A DNA stretch of 56,361 nt. It comes from DALYDK01 sp031973215 (GTDB lineage Bacteria > Patescibacteriota > Saccharimonadia > Saccharimonadales > CAIOMD01). Positions 24,214-32,522 of this stretch are shown in pieces; position 1 is the first letter of the stretch, and each line of letters begins with the position of its first letter. The DNA is taken from contig DALYDK010000006.1 in assembly GCA_031973215.1 (NCBI GenBank), positions 1 to 56,361 of the forward strand, read 5' to 3'. Below the pieces are notes generated by a model. It was not told the origin of the DNA. It saw nothing but the letters and a program-made list of their open reading frames with translations, and did no database searches. A program made the translations under genes and the position numbers.

Positions 24214-25584
24214 ATGGAAAAGTATCGCACAAATTATTGCACAAATTTCGAAGAAGCAAAAAATTATTTGTTTTATGAACTCAGTTCTTCAGAAAAAAAG
24301 CTCTACGGAAGAGAGAAGGGTATCGAACGAACAAAGTATTTTATGGAATTAATTGGGAATCCTCAAGAAAATATTAAAACCATACACATTGCTGGTACTT
24401 CTGGTAAGGGATCAGTCGCTTACATTCTTTCTAACCTATTAAGGGCCAATGAAAAAAATGTCGGCCTAGTTGTTTCTCCGCATGTCTACGATGTAAGAGA
24501 GCGTATGCAGGTTAATAACCGATATATAAGTGAAGAAGAGTTTGTTGAAGAAGTGAACAAACTAATACCATTCATTAATACTATGGACGAAAGTTCCTAC
24601 GGAAGGCCAACATATTACGAAGCTAACCTTGCTTTAGCTTTTAATATTTTTAGCAGATATCACTTAGACTATGTAGTTTTAGAAACTGGTGTGGGTGGTT
24701 TATTAGATAGCACAAATGTAATTAAGAGAGAGGACAAGTTATCAGTAATTACCGCTCTAGGTTTGGATCACACCGAAATACTTGGGGAAACTATAGAAGA
24801 AATTGCCGCGCAAAAAGCCGGTATTATTAATAGAAACAGCCAAGCTATAGTGCTAGAGCCAGTTCCTGTGGCAAGAAGCGTAATTGACAAAATAGCCGAA
24901 CAAAATAATTCAAATGTTGAATATCTTAAAGATTCTGATTATTCATATAAGTCTGTCAGCGAGCAGGGTATAGTTTTTTCAATTTATGGTTCAGTTAAAA
25001 AAAATAAATATAGGCTTCCACTTTATGGAGGCTACCAAGCGCAAAATGCTGCTCTTGCCGTAAAGGCGCTAGAGTACTTGGCCACAAAAGACAACTTTAC
25101 GATAGATAGCTTTTCTGTCCAAAAAGGCTTAAACAGTGTAGTCATACCCGCTAGAACAGAGATTAAACATATTAGTAACAGAAATATTATCATTGATTCT
25201 GCTCATAATCCGCAAAAAATTACAGCATTTTTTTCTCTATTAAAGGAAATTGACACACCGGGCGATGCAGTAATAATTTTTGGTACAAAAAAGGGAAAAG
25301 ATTTCTTAGCAGAGCTTCAAGAAATACAAAAAAATTTCGATACTATAATTATTTCTGGCTTCTTTAAAAATGAGCCAAGTAATATATTTCAAAGTGAAGA
25401 GCCACGAGTAGTAGCGGACAAGGCGCGGGAGCTTGGTATGAATGTTTTGTGTGTAACCGAGCATCCTGAAGAGGCACTAAATGTTGCAATTCAATATACA
25501 ACTCCGGAACAACCTATAATAGTAACTGGTTCAATGTATATGATAGGCGAGCTTAACGCCTCATTAAATCAAGACATTAATTAG
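24214..25584 (+). CDS. folC: FolC-type Mur ligase (folylpolyglutamate/dihydrofolate synthase-like)
   Basis: A 456-residue ATP-dependent ligase. IAGTSGKGSVAYILSNLL (P-loop, about residues 60-77), HTEILGETIEEIAAQKAGI (family signature) and IIDSAHNPQK are typical of FolC, which adds glutamate to folates. No other folate gene is present; in CPR genomes FolC usually acts in salvage of imported folate, an inference here. A TACAAT (about 24188-24193) lies upstream. The start at 24214 has no Shine-Dalgarno; another, out-of-frame ATG is at 24201. Confidence 0.88.
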   Translation: MEKYRTNYCTNFEEAKNYLFYELSSSEKKLYGREKGIERTKYFMELIGNPQENIKTIHIAGTSGKGSVAYILSNLLRANEKNVGLVVSPHVYDVRERMQVNNRYISEEEFVEEVNKLIPFINTMDESSYGRPTYYEANLALAFNIFSRYHLDYVVLETGVGGLLDSTNVIKREDKLSVITALGLDHTEILGETIEEIAAQKAGIINRNSQAIVLEPVPVARSVIDKIAEQNNSNVEYLKDSDYSYKSVSEQGIVFSIYGSVKKNKYRLPLYGGYQAQNAALAVKALEYLATKDNFTIDSFSVQKGLNSVVIPARTEIKHISNRNIIIDSAHNPQKITAFFSLLKEIDTPGDAVIIFGTKKGKDFLAELQEIQKNFDTIIISGFFKNEPSNIFQSEEPRVVADKARELGMNVLCVTEHPEEALNVAIQYTTPEQPIIVTGSMYMIGELNASLNQDIN

Positions 25585-25586
25585 TT

Positions 25587-26435
25587 TTACTTAGAAGATT
25601 TATTGTTGTTTAGGGCGTTTTGAGCACTAGCTAGTGAGGTGTTTAATTCGCTCAGCTCTGAAGCAATCTCTTCTATTGTATTCAGGGTCATACTATCTTT
25701 TTGACCAGTTTTTTGAAGCATATTTAAATTTACTGAATGTTCTTTTATGGTCCGTTCGGCGTAGTTTATGTATTGCTGCAAAAATTCCTCTGATTCATAA
25801 CCGTTAAAAAGCAAACCTGGCTTATTGGGTATAGTCCATCTGTGGCTTAACCTTACTAGTTCTTCTGAATATTGTTCTGCTCTGGCTTTACGGATAGAAT
25901 ATGGAATTTCAAAATCGTCCGACCTAACATATTGATCTACAAGACCACAAAAAGCCAAAGCATCATCAGTTAGTTCTACGGGGCATTTGCCAATTAGTGT
26001 GTCCAGCTTTTGAGCCGTTTTTAAACCAGCATGTTTGAGCGTGTAATCTGTTTTAATTGCTCGGTGCCATATACGGTTTTGATCAATCTTATATTCATCA
26101 GATAGGATTATGTCGGAATAAAACAAAGCTTCGGCGGCAATAAATGTATATATATCATCTTCGTCTTTTAAAATCTCAAAATCTTCTTGGTCAATAATCT
26201 GAAAATTAGCTTGTTCAAAAAACGGATATCCATTTCTTCCTTTTAAGTCAGGGTGTATGTTGTGGGTCACCTCTAGTTTTATGTCGCCTAACTTTTTTCC
26301 TTCATAGGCAGGGTTATAGTCGCTAAATTTATTAGCTAGGTCATGTTCAAAAGCTGCAATAAATATATTCCCACCTACAACTGACAAAGAATCAAGAAAG
26401 CTTTCCTCTAGGCTAAGGCTGTTTTTATTATCCAT
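25587..26435 (-). CDS. Unknown cytosolic protein
   Basis: A 282-residue protein from the Met at 26435 (MDNKNSLSLEES). Mixed alpha/beta composition, a coiled-coil-like C-terminus (EEIASELSELNTSLASAQNALNNN), no membrane segments and no catalytic motif recognised. Tail to tail with folC with only 2 bp between stops. Confidence 0.65.
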   Translation of the reverse strand: MDNKNSLSLEESFLDSLSVVGGNIFIAAFEHDLANKFSDYNPAYEGKKLGDIKLEVTHNIHPDLKGRNGYPFFEQANFQIIDQEDFEILKDEDDIYTFIAAEALFYSDIILSDEYKIDQNRIWHRAIKTDYTLKHAGLKTAQKLDTLIGKCPVELTDDALAFCGLVDQYVRSDDFEIPYSIRKARAEQYSEELVRLSHRWTIPNKPGLLFNGYESEEFLQQYINYAERTIKEHSVNLNMLQKTGQKDSMTLNTIEEIASELSELNTSLASAQNALNNNKSSK

Positions 26436-26489
26436 CTTGCTTACATTTAGCCACATATAAGTCATTTTTGCAAACTTTAATAAATATAT

Positions 26490-26518
26490 TTGACAATTAA
26501 ACAATTAATCAATAATAT
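26490..26518 (+). promoter_or_regulatory. Promoter of the 59-aa peptide gene
   Basis: TTGACA (26490-26495) and TAATAT (26513-26518), 17-bp spacer. The leader of about 45 nt contains a CTTTTC (26527-26532)/GAAAAG (26538-26543) hairpin and the Shine-Dalgarno described next. Confidence 0.65.
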
Positions 26519-26554
26519 ATTGACGGCTTTTCTTATAGAAAAGTACTCCAGTTT

Positions 26555-26565
26555 AAGGAGGTGAT
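26555..26565 (+). promoter_or_regulatory. Full-length Shine-Dalgarno
   Basis: AAGGAGGTGAT is complementary over 11 bases to the 3' end of bacterial 16S rRNA, with a 3-nt gap (26566-26568) to the GTG at 26569. It is the longest match in the window and decides that the short frame behind it is a gene. Confidence 0.8.
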
Positions 26566-26568
26566 TTA

Positions 26569-26748
26569 GTGGAATATTTTCTCATTTTCGTAGGAGTAGG
26601 AATATTTTGGTTCATAGTCACGAGCCTCGATAGTGTCCTGAAACGCCAAAGCGATAACAAGGTTAAGGTCGCGCTTGCAAATCGCGACAAGGCCCAGGCA
26701 GAACTCGAGCTTGCTAAGCTCGAATCTGCAAAGAATATCCAACTATAG
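26569..26748 (+). CDS. Small membrane peptide with coiled-coil tail (59 aa)
   Basis: GTG-started frame of 59 residues. It begins MEYFLIFVGVGIFWFIVTSL (one membrane helix, residues 3-20) and continues as a charged helix with Lys/Glu/Ala heptad-like spacing (residues 24-57), so it is an N-in/out anchored coiled coil. Codon choice is GC-rich (CTC, GTC, CGC, GCG), unlike neighbouring AT-rich genes. It has its own good promoter, a perfect Shine-Dalgarno and a very strong hairpin right after the stop, arguing for a highly expressed monocistronic gene. Function unknown; a role in membrane organisation or stress is speculation. Confidence 0.75.
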   Translation: MEYFLIFVGVGIFWFIVTSLDSVLKRQSDNKVKVALANRDKAQAELELAKLESAKNIQL

Positions 26749-26755
26749 TCACATC

Positions 26756-26798
26756 GTAAGCAGGGAGAGGTGCAACAAACAGCGCCCTCCCTGCTTAC
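26756..26798 (+). terminator. Strong hairpin after the 59-aa gene
   Basis: GTAAGCAGGGAG (26756-26767) pairs perfectly with CTCCCTGCTTAC (26787-26798) and the stem continues inward as GGTGC with GCGCC around an 8-nt loop. No T-run follows, so it may be a terminator of unusual type or a 3' mRNA stabiliser. It also lies at the end of the convergent ccdA-like gene. Confidence 0.6.
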
Positions 26799-26808
26799 TG
26801 CAAAAATC

Positions 26809-27546
26809 TTATTTATTGGCAGAATCTAGCAACGATTGGTCTAGGTTGACATACCAGGTTGGGCCATTACTTAGAACCCATGTTTCAAGCTGTTTATCTA
26901 GGCCTGTAAAAACAGATAATCCTACAACAATAAATATTATTCCAATGCTTCTTCTAAATGCACTATGCGGATCTGCCGCCCACTTAAAGCGAGCCAAGAA
27001 TTTATTGCCCCAAATAGCTATTGCTAAAAGAACTAATCCAAGCCCTAGGCTGTAGGCAAGCAAGTATATAATTCCTGTTATTACATTTGTTGGCAGTACT
27101 GAAGCTAGTACAAACGCATATGTTGGGCTGCAGCTAGTAAATACTGGTCCTAGGGCTGCTCCAATTAAAATTGGCCCCACTATATTACTTTTATTTTTGT
27201 AGCCACTGCTTAAGGCTTCTTGGCTCTTTGCTTGTAGCCCTAGTCTGCCAATAATTTGTTCCCAAAGCCCAGGAAAAAGCGTAAAAAAGCCCAAAATAAT
27301 CACTAACGATCCGCTAATATATGCCCAAAATTTTTGGTCAACTCCTATTAAGAGTGTGCTTGCCTTAAGGAGTAAAGTAAACAATATTAAAGATACTATT
27401 AGCGAGCCAATAATTATGTAAGGTCTAAATTTTTGCTTCGCATCTCCCGTTATACTGCCTCCAATAATTAAAGGAAGCAATGGCAAAATGCACGGCGCAA
27501 AAACAGTAAGTATTCCTGCAAAGAACGATAATATTAGTAAAATCAT
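26809..27546 (-). CDS. CcdA/DsbD-type membrane thiol transporter
   Basis: A 245-residue protein with six to seven membrane helices. The two conserved cysteines of the CcdA/DsbD transmembrane family are present: FAPCILPLLPLIIGG (Cys 19) and FTSCSPTYAFVLAS. The family passes reducing electrons from cytoplasmic thioredoxin to extracytoplasmic thiol proteins. The gene starts 1 bp after the thioredoxin-like gene ends, so together they form a complete relay. Confidence 0.9.
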   Translation of the reverse strand: MILLILSFFAGILTVFAPCILPLLPLIIGGSITGDAKQKFRPYIIIGSLIVSLILFTLLLKASTLLIGVDQKFWAYISGSLVIILGFFTLFPGLWEQIIGRLGLQAKSQEALSSGYKNKSNIVGPILIGAALGPVFTSCSPTYAFVLASVLPTNVITGIIYLLAYSLGLGLVLLAIAIWGNKFLARFKWAADPHSAFRRSIGIIFIVVGLSVFTGLDKQLETWVLSNGPTWYVNLDQSLLDSANK

Positions 27547-27547
27547 T

Positions 27548-28051
27548 CTATATTTGCTCTAAAACACTTTCTAAACTATTTCCGCCACTCCATTTTTTAA
27601 TTTGGTTACCGTTAGAATCTACTTGGACTAGCGTGTGTTGGTAGGTTACTCCGTATTGTTTTTTTAAATCTGAATATGTATCGTAGTCTACGCTTACAAT
27701 AGTTACTCCGTTTGGTATATTTCCTTGATTCTTTGTCAGATTTTCATTTAAAACTTTACAAGTAGGACACCACTTGGCATTAAAAAAATACACAACTTTG
27801 TCACTAGAACTGGTATTTTTGTTATTTTGGTATTCTTCATATGTTATATATGAGCCCTTGTTGGCAGAAGTTTCTGCCTCTGTGGTATTGCTGGTTGTCG
27901 GAGCAACGTTTTGTTCTGTTTGGGCATTGTTATTAACTTGGCTTGTTTCACTGTTCTGCTTTTTGTCATTATCATTAAATACAAAAAACCAAATGCCTAG
28001 AGCGCTAATAATTAATATTGCTACTAAAATAACAGCTGATAATTTTTTCAT
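27548..28051 (-). CDS. Membrane-anchored thioredoxin-like protein
   Basis: A 167-residue protein with an N-terminal membrane anchor (residues 5-25), an Asn/Thr/Glu-rich linker (26-65) and a thioredoxin-fold domain bearing KWCPTCKV (Cys 95 and 98). CPTC-type sites are typical of extracytoplasmic reductants. It is probably fed by the CcdA-type protein encoded next to it, and would keep secreted cysteines reduced. There is no cytochrome c maturation gene in sight, so general thiol-disulfide control is more likely. Confidence 0.88.
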   Translation of the reverse strand: MKKLSAVILVAILIISALGIWFFVFNDNDKKQNSETSQVNNNAQTEQNVAPTTSNTTEAETSANKGSYITYEEYQNNKNTSSSDKVVYFFNAKWCPTCKVLNENLTKNQGNIPNGVTIVSVDYDTYSDLKKQYGVTYQHTLVQVDSNGNQIKKWSGGNSLESVLEQI

Positions 28052-28128
28052 ACCATATTATTATAACAATTTTGAGAATCATCAATTAACAATAAGCACT
28101 ATTAAATATTTTAGGTTACTATTAATAT

Positions 28129-28923
28129 ATGAAATTTTTTAAAAAATCTACCAATCAAAAAATCAAATCACTAATTAAATTAAATAAAATTGCTTTAGTA
28201 TTACATTTGGTCCAAGGCATTTTAATGGTGTGGCTAGTTCAGGCCATTGGCGTTGATGCCAGTTACCCCGTTACTGCTAATTATTTATCTTTTAACCCAG
28301 CCACAGAAAGCTTGCAGCCTGCCAGCACGGTACTATTTAATATAAATTTCGCTTGGCTAGTGGCTAGTTTTCTATTTATGAGCGCTATTGCTCACTTAAT
28401 TATTGTTACTGTTTATAAAAAAACTTACGAAAAAGATCTAGAAAAAGGCATAAATAAAGCTCGCTGGATAGAATACAGCATAAGTGCCAGCACCATGATG
28501 GTAGCCATTGCATTACTGAGTGGTATGCAAGATCTTGCCAGTCTTATTATGATATTTGCGCTTGTGGCTGGCATGAACTTAATGGGTCTAGTTATGGAAG
28601 TTGTTAATTCCGGTAAAAAGAAGCCAAGTTGGCTTAGTTTTGTAATTGGTTGCATACTCGGAATAGTCCCCTGGATAGCTTTCGGCATATATGTTTGGGC
28701 AGCAAACGCAAACAGCTTAAACGGTGTTCCGGGCTTTGTTTATGGAATATATATTAGTATTTTCATCTTCTTTAATATTTTTGCAATTAATATGTATTTA
28801 CAATATAAAAAAATTGGCAAATGGGCAGATTATTTATACGGTGAAAGAGTTTATATTATTTTAAGTTTGCTAGCTAAGTCCGCACTTGCTTGGCAAGTTT
28901 ACGCTGGCGTCTTCCAGCCCTAG
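28129..28923 (+). CDS. Heliorhodopsin
   Basis: A 264-residue seven-helix protein. The C-terminal YGERVYIILSLLAKSALAWQVYAG is the heliorhodopsin signature with the retinal Schiff-base Lys (residue 250), and the RWIEYSISAS segment carries the counterion Glu (residue 115; Glu107 and Lys241 in the type protein 48C12). It lacks the DTD/NDQ-type pump motif. Heliorhodopsins face the opposite way in the membrane to other rhodopsins and are thought to be sensory or enzymatic modulators. No retinal or carotenoid gene lies in the window, so retinal must come from elsewhere. No Shine-Dalgarno precedes the ATG. Confidence 0.95.
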   Translation: MKFFKKSTNQKIKSLIKLNKIALVLHLVQGILMVWLVQAIGVDASYPVTANYLSFNPATESLQPASTVLFNINFAWLVASFLFMSAIAHLIIVTVYKKTYEKDLEKGINKARWIEYSISASTMMVAIALLSGMQDLASLIMIFALVAGMNLMGLVMEVVNSGKKKPSWLSFVIGCILGIVPWIAFGIYVWAANANSLNGVPGFVYGIYISIFIFFNIFAINMYLQYKKIGKWADYLYGERVYIILSLLAKSALAWQVYAGVFQP

Positions 28924-28931
28924 CTTAATAT

Positions 28932-30047
28932 CTAAATATCATTAGAAGGGAACCAGGCGTCGACTAATTTATTTAGATTCTCTTGGTCAACCTCAGCATT
29001 TCCTAATTCAAAGTTATAATATTTTTTGATTTTTTTAATTTCTGGCACCACCGCATCACCCAAAAATGCTTCAACAATAAATTCCTTTTTTTGGTAATCG
29101 TTTGAAGGCTCGTAAACTACAACAGTCAGCGGCCCTTTATGATAATTTGGCTCTGTAAAGCTTTGAAAATATAATCTGTCATAACTTTCTCTTGGATGCA
29201 AAGCAGCTTCTTTTGCCCGTTCTTTAGCAAGTTTTTCATTATGTGCAAGACCAGCAATAGATGCTTCTAATGCCGTATATGTATTTTTGGCATCTAAAGC
29301 AGAGCCGTAATCAAATTCCGGGAATTCTGGCCTATGTATAAGCGCCCATATTTTGTCGTCTTTTTCTTTATATATATAAGCTTCTGGCAGCTTGTCTTCG
29401 TCTTCGAATCTTTGCTTTGGTTTTGGCTCATTATAATCCTCTACAACCATGCCATTTAAGTGAATAATCTTATCTGTACACATTTCATCAACTGCAAGCC
29501 AAATATCTTTCCACTCGGCATGTAATATCTCATTAACGGATTGTAAATAAAAATATCCGCCCCAAAATCTTGCGCCATTATTGGCTTCTAGTACTTCGCC
29601 GGCCTTTGATCTTTCTATTAAGTCTAATATTACGGCTTTAATAGTTTCTTTTTTATCAATCTCAAATTCATCTAAAGTGCCATTTGTAATATATTCTTGC
29701 CTAATTTCTTGGTGTCGAATATCAATAGCCTGTTTTTTTATAGCGCATTCTGTTCCAGCCAGTTTTTTGATATATCCGTATTTGTCATTCAATTCCCATC
29801 CTACATTTTCTGCAAAAGCGCAGGCGCACTCAACAATATTAGTTTTATTGATTGTTTCGTCTGCCTCGGACTCATCGTCTACAAAATCAAAAGACATCCA
29901 GGCAACTTCATGACCGTCTATATTCATTAATCTCTCAATTCTATAGTTTGATTCATTGTCATGAGTTTCAAGATATCTTGGTAGTAATTCAATTATTGGT
30001 GTCGTAACCTTATTTTGCTCGTATTTTTTACTTAATTCATTATTCAT
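28932..30047 (-). CDS. Unknown cytosolic protein
   Basis: A 371-residue acidic protein starting at the Met at 30047 (MNNELSKKYEQ); the frame extends upstream to 30167 but that part reads through the promoter region of the divergent gene. No membrane segments, many Glu/Asp/Tyr residues, no motif recognised. It is convergent with the heliorhodopsin gene (8 bp apart) and divergent from the winged-helix/Nudix-like gene, with which it may share a control region. Confidence 0.65.
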   Translation of the reverse strand: MNNELSKKYEQNKVTTPIIELLPRYLETHDNESNYRIERLMNIDGHEVAWMSFDFVDDESEADETINKTNIVECACAFAENVGWELNDKYGYIKKLAGTECAIKKQAIDIRHQEIRQEYITNGTLDEFEIDKKETIKAVILDLIERSKAGEVLEANNGARFWGGYFYLQSVNEILHAEWKDIWLAVDEMCTDKIIHLNGMVVEDYNEPKPKQRFEDEDKLPEAYIYKEKDDKIWALIHRPEFPEFDYGSALDAKNTYTALEASIAGLAHNEKLAKERAKEAALHPRESYDRLYFQSFTEPNYHKGPLTVVVYEPSNDYQKKEFIVEAFLGDAVVPEIKKIKKYYNFELGNAEVDQENLNKLVDAWFPSNDI

Positions 30048-30115
30048 CGGTTTGACTCCTATACTTACACTATCTAACACTAGTAAATATTTATCTAGTC
30101 GAATAGAATTGAGTA

Positions 30116-30784
30116 ATGGTAGATCATCACATTCAAAAGAAGATAATTGCAAAACTTGTAGATTCAAAATCGGCGCGCTACGGCGATCTTAAGCCCGACT
30201 CACTAGAAGGGAATGTGTTTACTTATCATTTGCATAATTTAATTAAGCAAAAACTAATTTCAAAAAAAGAAGACGGATCGTACCAGCTCACCGCCAAAGG
30301 AATGTTATATGGAATTAATAGCAAGCTAAGTAGCGTAGATTACCTAGAGCAAGCCCATTCGGTTATTTTTATTTCAGCGGTCAACGAACAGGGGCAGTGG
30401 CTGTTAAGAAAGCGCCTAGCTCAGCCCATGTATGGCTATATAGGCTTTATGCACGGCGAACCAAAAGCAGGTCAAACAATTCAGCAATCGGCTGAAGAAA
30501 TTTTAAAATATAGAACTGGCTTAAGAGGTGACTTTGAATTTAAGGGCAGTGGTTATGTGCATATGCATCAAAAAGGTGAAACTGTGGCCTATACCAGTTT
30601 TTCATTAGTAACGCTTAAAAATATTAGAGGTGATTTTATAGCCAAAGACTTTCATGGCGAAAACTCTTGGTACAATGAGGCAGATATATTAAGTAACGAA
30701 AATATGCTTCCAAGCATGACAGATATAATCAAAAAAATTAAAGAACCAGGCCTTTTCTTTTTAGAAAAATCTTACGAAATATGA
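30116..30784 (+). CDS. Winged-helix protein with degenerate Nudix domain
   Basis: A 222-residue protein. Residues 1-70 read as a winged-helix DNA-binding domain (KIIAKLVDSKSARYGDLKP then FTYHLHNLIKQKLISKKEDGSYQLTAKG). Residues 80-222 have the Nudix fold outline (SVIFISAVNEQGQWLLRKRLAQPMYGYIGFMHGEPKAGQT), but the Nudix box GEPKAGQTIQQSAEEILKYRTGL lacks the REUxEE metal-binding residues. It is thus probably not a hydrolase but a ligand-sensing regulator, comparable in principle to NrtR, though with domain order reversed. Confidence 0.75.
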   Translation: MVDHHIQKKIIAKLVDSKSARYGDLKPDSLEGNVFTYHLHNLIKQKLISKKEDGSYQLTAKGMLYGINSKLSSVDYLEQAHSVIFISAVNEQGQWLLRKRLAQPMYGYIGFMHGEPKAGQTIQQSAEEILKYRTGLRGDFEFKGSGYVHMHQKGETVAYTSFSLVTLKNIRGDFIAKDFHGENSWYNEADILSNENMLPSMTDIIKKIKEPGLFFLEKSYEI

Positions 30785-30845
30785 CGTACCTTATCGTTTA
30801 AAATATTGGTTTTTAGCAATACTTTAAATAAATTCTAAAATTCTA

Positions 30846-30874
30846 TTGACAATCTGTAAACAAAGTATTACAGT
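30846..30874 (+). promoter_or_regulatory. Promoter of the cell-wall hydrolase operon
   Basis: TTGACA (30846-30851) and TACAGT (30869-30874) with a 17-bp spacer. The leader of about 150 nt includes two hairpins: CTGC/GCAG (30927-30938) and TGCCAAA/TTTGGCA (30959-30978), ahead of GGAG (31019-31022). Confidence 0.55.
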
Positions 30875-31033
30875 ATGCAACAAAGGGTGCGAAAAGTTAA
30901 AATATGGGTCAAAATAATGCTAACAACTGCTTATGCAGATTTTAGTAATTATTAATAATGCCAAAAGACAATTTGGCACTTATAAAATTTTATATAACTG
31001 TTAATAACAATCAGCCACGGAGAACATGCACTA

Positions 31034-32116
31034 ATGTCCAAGCCAAACAATATAGGTGATATTTTTTCATCGACTGATAGAGTTAATTTACCCCACAATA
31101 ATCTCGTAAACAATTCCCTTCATATAGGAGTTTTAGCTACGGCAGTACTATTTTCAGGCTCAGTATTTGTCGGCTGTCAAGCCGACAAGCAAGACATTAT
31201 TCATGCAGAAGTTACCAATGAAGTACAACCAGATACTAAATATGATATTTTGTTTGAATCTATAGTAGAGCAGCCCCTGCCTCAGTTTGGCATGATCTTT
31301 GCGAATATTACCGACGGCAAATGGCATACTGTAAAAGTAGTAAATGGTGAATTGCTTGGCAAGAAATACACTTTCACCTTACCGGCAACCGGTAGGGCGG
31401 TAGAATTTTCTAATGTTCCCGTCAAGGTAGAAACTGCCGGCACCAATTTTGGTGTTTATAGTTGGAAAAAAGGCGATATTGACCCACAAACTAACCTACC
31501 AAAAATTGAAGTAACTGTTAATAATGACAAAATCGCACACAATGTCAGCTTTTTAGAAGAAGGCTACAACACCGCTGGCAATTCCGGAAAAGAGTCTTAC
31601 ATTATAAATAAGAACGATCCGTCTACAAGAATAGGAGATAAGTTTATTGAAGGCCCAGGAGATTATGCAGAGGCAATCTGCAATGGCGCCAGTGGACTCA
31701 TAGGCAAAAACCCGCCTGAATGGTGTTCATACTTGGGCTCCGTAGCCAAAGAAACCGCAATACAAGATTCAGAAGTTGAAAGCACTGGTCGTCATGCTGC
31801 CCTTGAGTCTGTAAGAAAATGTTTGCCATTAGTTTGGCAAGACGAACGGCTAATGATACAAGATTCTGTTAAAAAAATAATTGGTACACAAATGCAGTAT
31901 CAACCTAGTCAATGGGATGACCTAATTACTGTCAATTTCAAATCAGATAAAATGCCCGATTATACAAAGAGCACGCTCGATCAGCTCGTTAAAAAAGGCA
32001 TCTTAGCCAAAGAAAGCCTAGAGCAACAGGGTTATGTAACCGAAAATTCCATACAAGTAACCTGTCAGGCCAGTGATAACTTTAGTTCTAATAATAGTGA
32101 ATCAGGAGCAAATTAA
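31034..32116 (+). CDS. Envelope protein, first gene of wall-hydrolase operon
   Basis: A 360-residue protein with a polar N-terminus (about 30 residues), one hydrophobic segment (31-48) ending FVGCQADK, which resembles but does not match a lipobox, and a roughly 310-residue extracytoplasmic part containing several Cys (EAICNG, EWCSYLG, RKCLPL, VTCQA) that may form disulfides. A GGAG lies 11 nt upstream of the ATG. Homology not recognised. Position and topology suggest a surface component acting with the hydrolase encoded downstream. Confidence 0.65.
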   Translation: MSKPNNIGDIFSSTDRVNLPHNNLVNNSLHIGVLATAVLFSGSVFVGCQADKQDIIHAEVTNEVQPDTKYDILFESIVEQPLPQFGMIFANITDGKWHTVKVVNGELLGKKYTFTLPATGRAVEFSNVPVKVETAGTNFGVYSWKKGDIDPQTNLPKIEVTVNNDKIAHNVSFLEEGYNTAGNSGKESYIINKNDPSTRIGDKFIEGPGDYAEAICNGASGLIGKNPPEWCSYLGSVAKETAIQDSEVESTGRHAALESVRKCLPLVWQDERLMIQDSVKKIIGTQMQYQPSQWDDLITVNFKSDKMPDYTKSTLDQLVKKGILAKESLEQQGYVTENSIQVTCQASDNFSSNNSESGAN

Positions 32117-32117
32117 A

Positions 32118-32522
32118 ATGGAAAATTCAGGTTCACAATATACTAAATTAGTCGAAGGCCCAGGCGGTAAGCTATATAAAGCAATAGTAACAATTCCAGC
32201 TAATAAGCCAGAATCAAAAACCGACGTTCCTTCAGTTAATATGGCACAATTATTTGCAGATAATTTAGTTCAGCCCATCAACCCAACAAACTCTTCTAAA
32301 GAAAAGAAACCTTCTAAATTAACCAAAAGAATCGCTTTTGCATCAGTAGTTGCTTTAGCCGGCATCTACTGTGGTTCGGTTATAGCTCATCCACTAGAAG
32401 GACTAAGGACACCGCAGCAGTATGGTCAAACTTTAATTAATGTAGGTCGTTTAGCTACAGATACAGCAGGTATAACCAATCCAGAAACAAGCGAAACCAA
32501 TGCAGGAGAAACAAATGAGTAA
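32118..32522 (+). CDS. Small single-pass membrane protein
   Basis: A 134-residue protein from the ATG at 32118, preceded by AGGAG at the end of the previous gene; an in-frame start at 32073 is inside that gene. About 70 cytoplasmic polar residues, one membrane helix (FASVVALAGIYCGSVIA, about 75-92) and a 40-residue Thr/Asn-rich outer tail. Unknown function, second gene of the operon. Overlaps the next gene by 8 bp. Confidence 0.65.
   Translation: MENSGSQYTKLVEGPGGKLYKAIVTIPANKPESKTDVPSVNMAQLFADNLVQPINPTNSSKEKKPSKLTKRIAFASVVALAGIYCGSVIAHPLEGLRTPQQYGQTLINVGRLATDTAGITNPETSETNAGETNE

Noticed and set aside
24201..24346. Overlapping 48-codon gene from the ATG at 24201
   Set aside because: It runs out of frame inside folC with no protein-like composition; the folC frame has all the family motifs.
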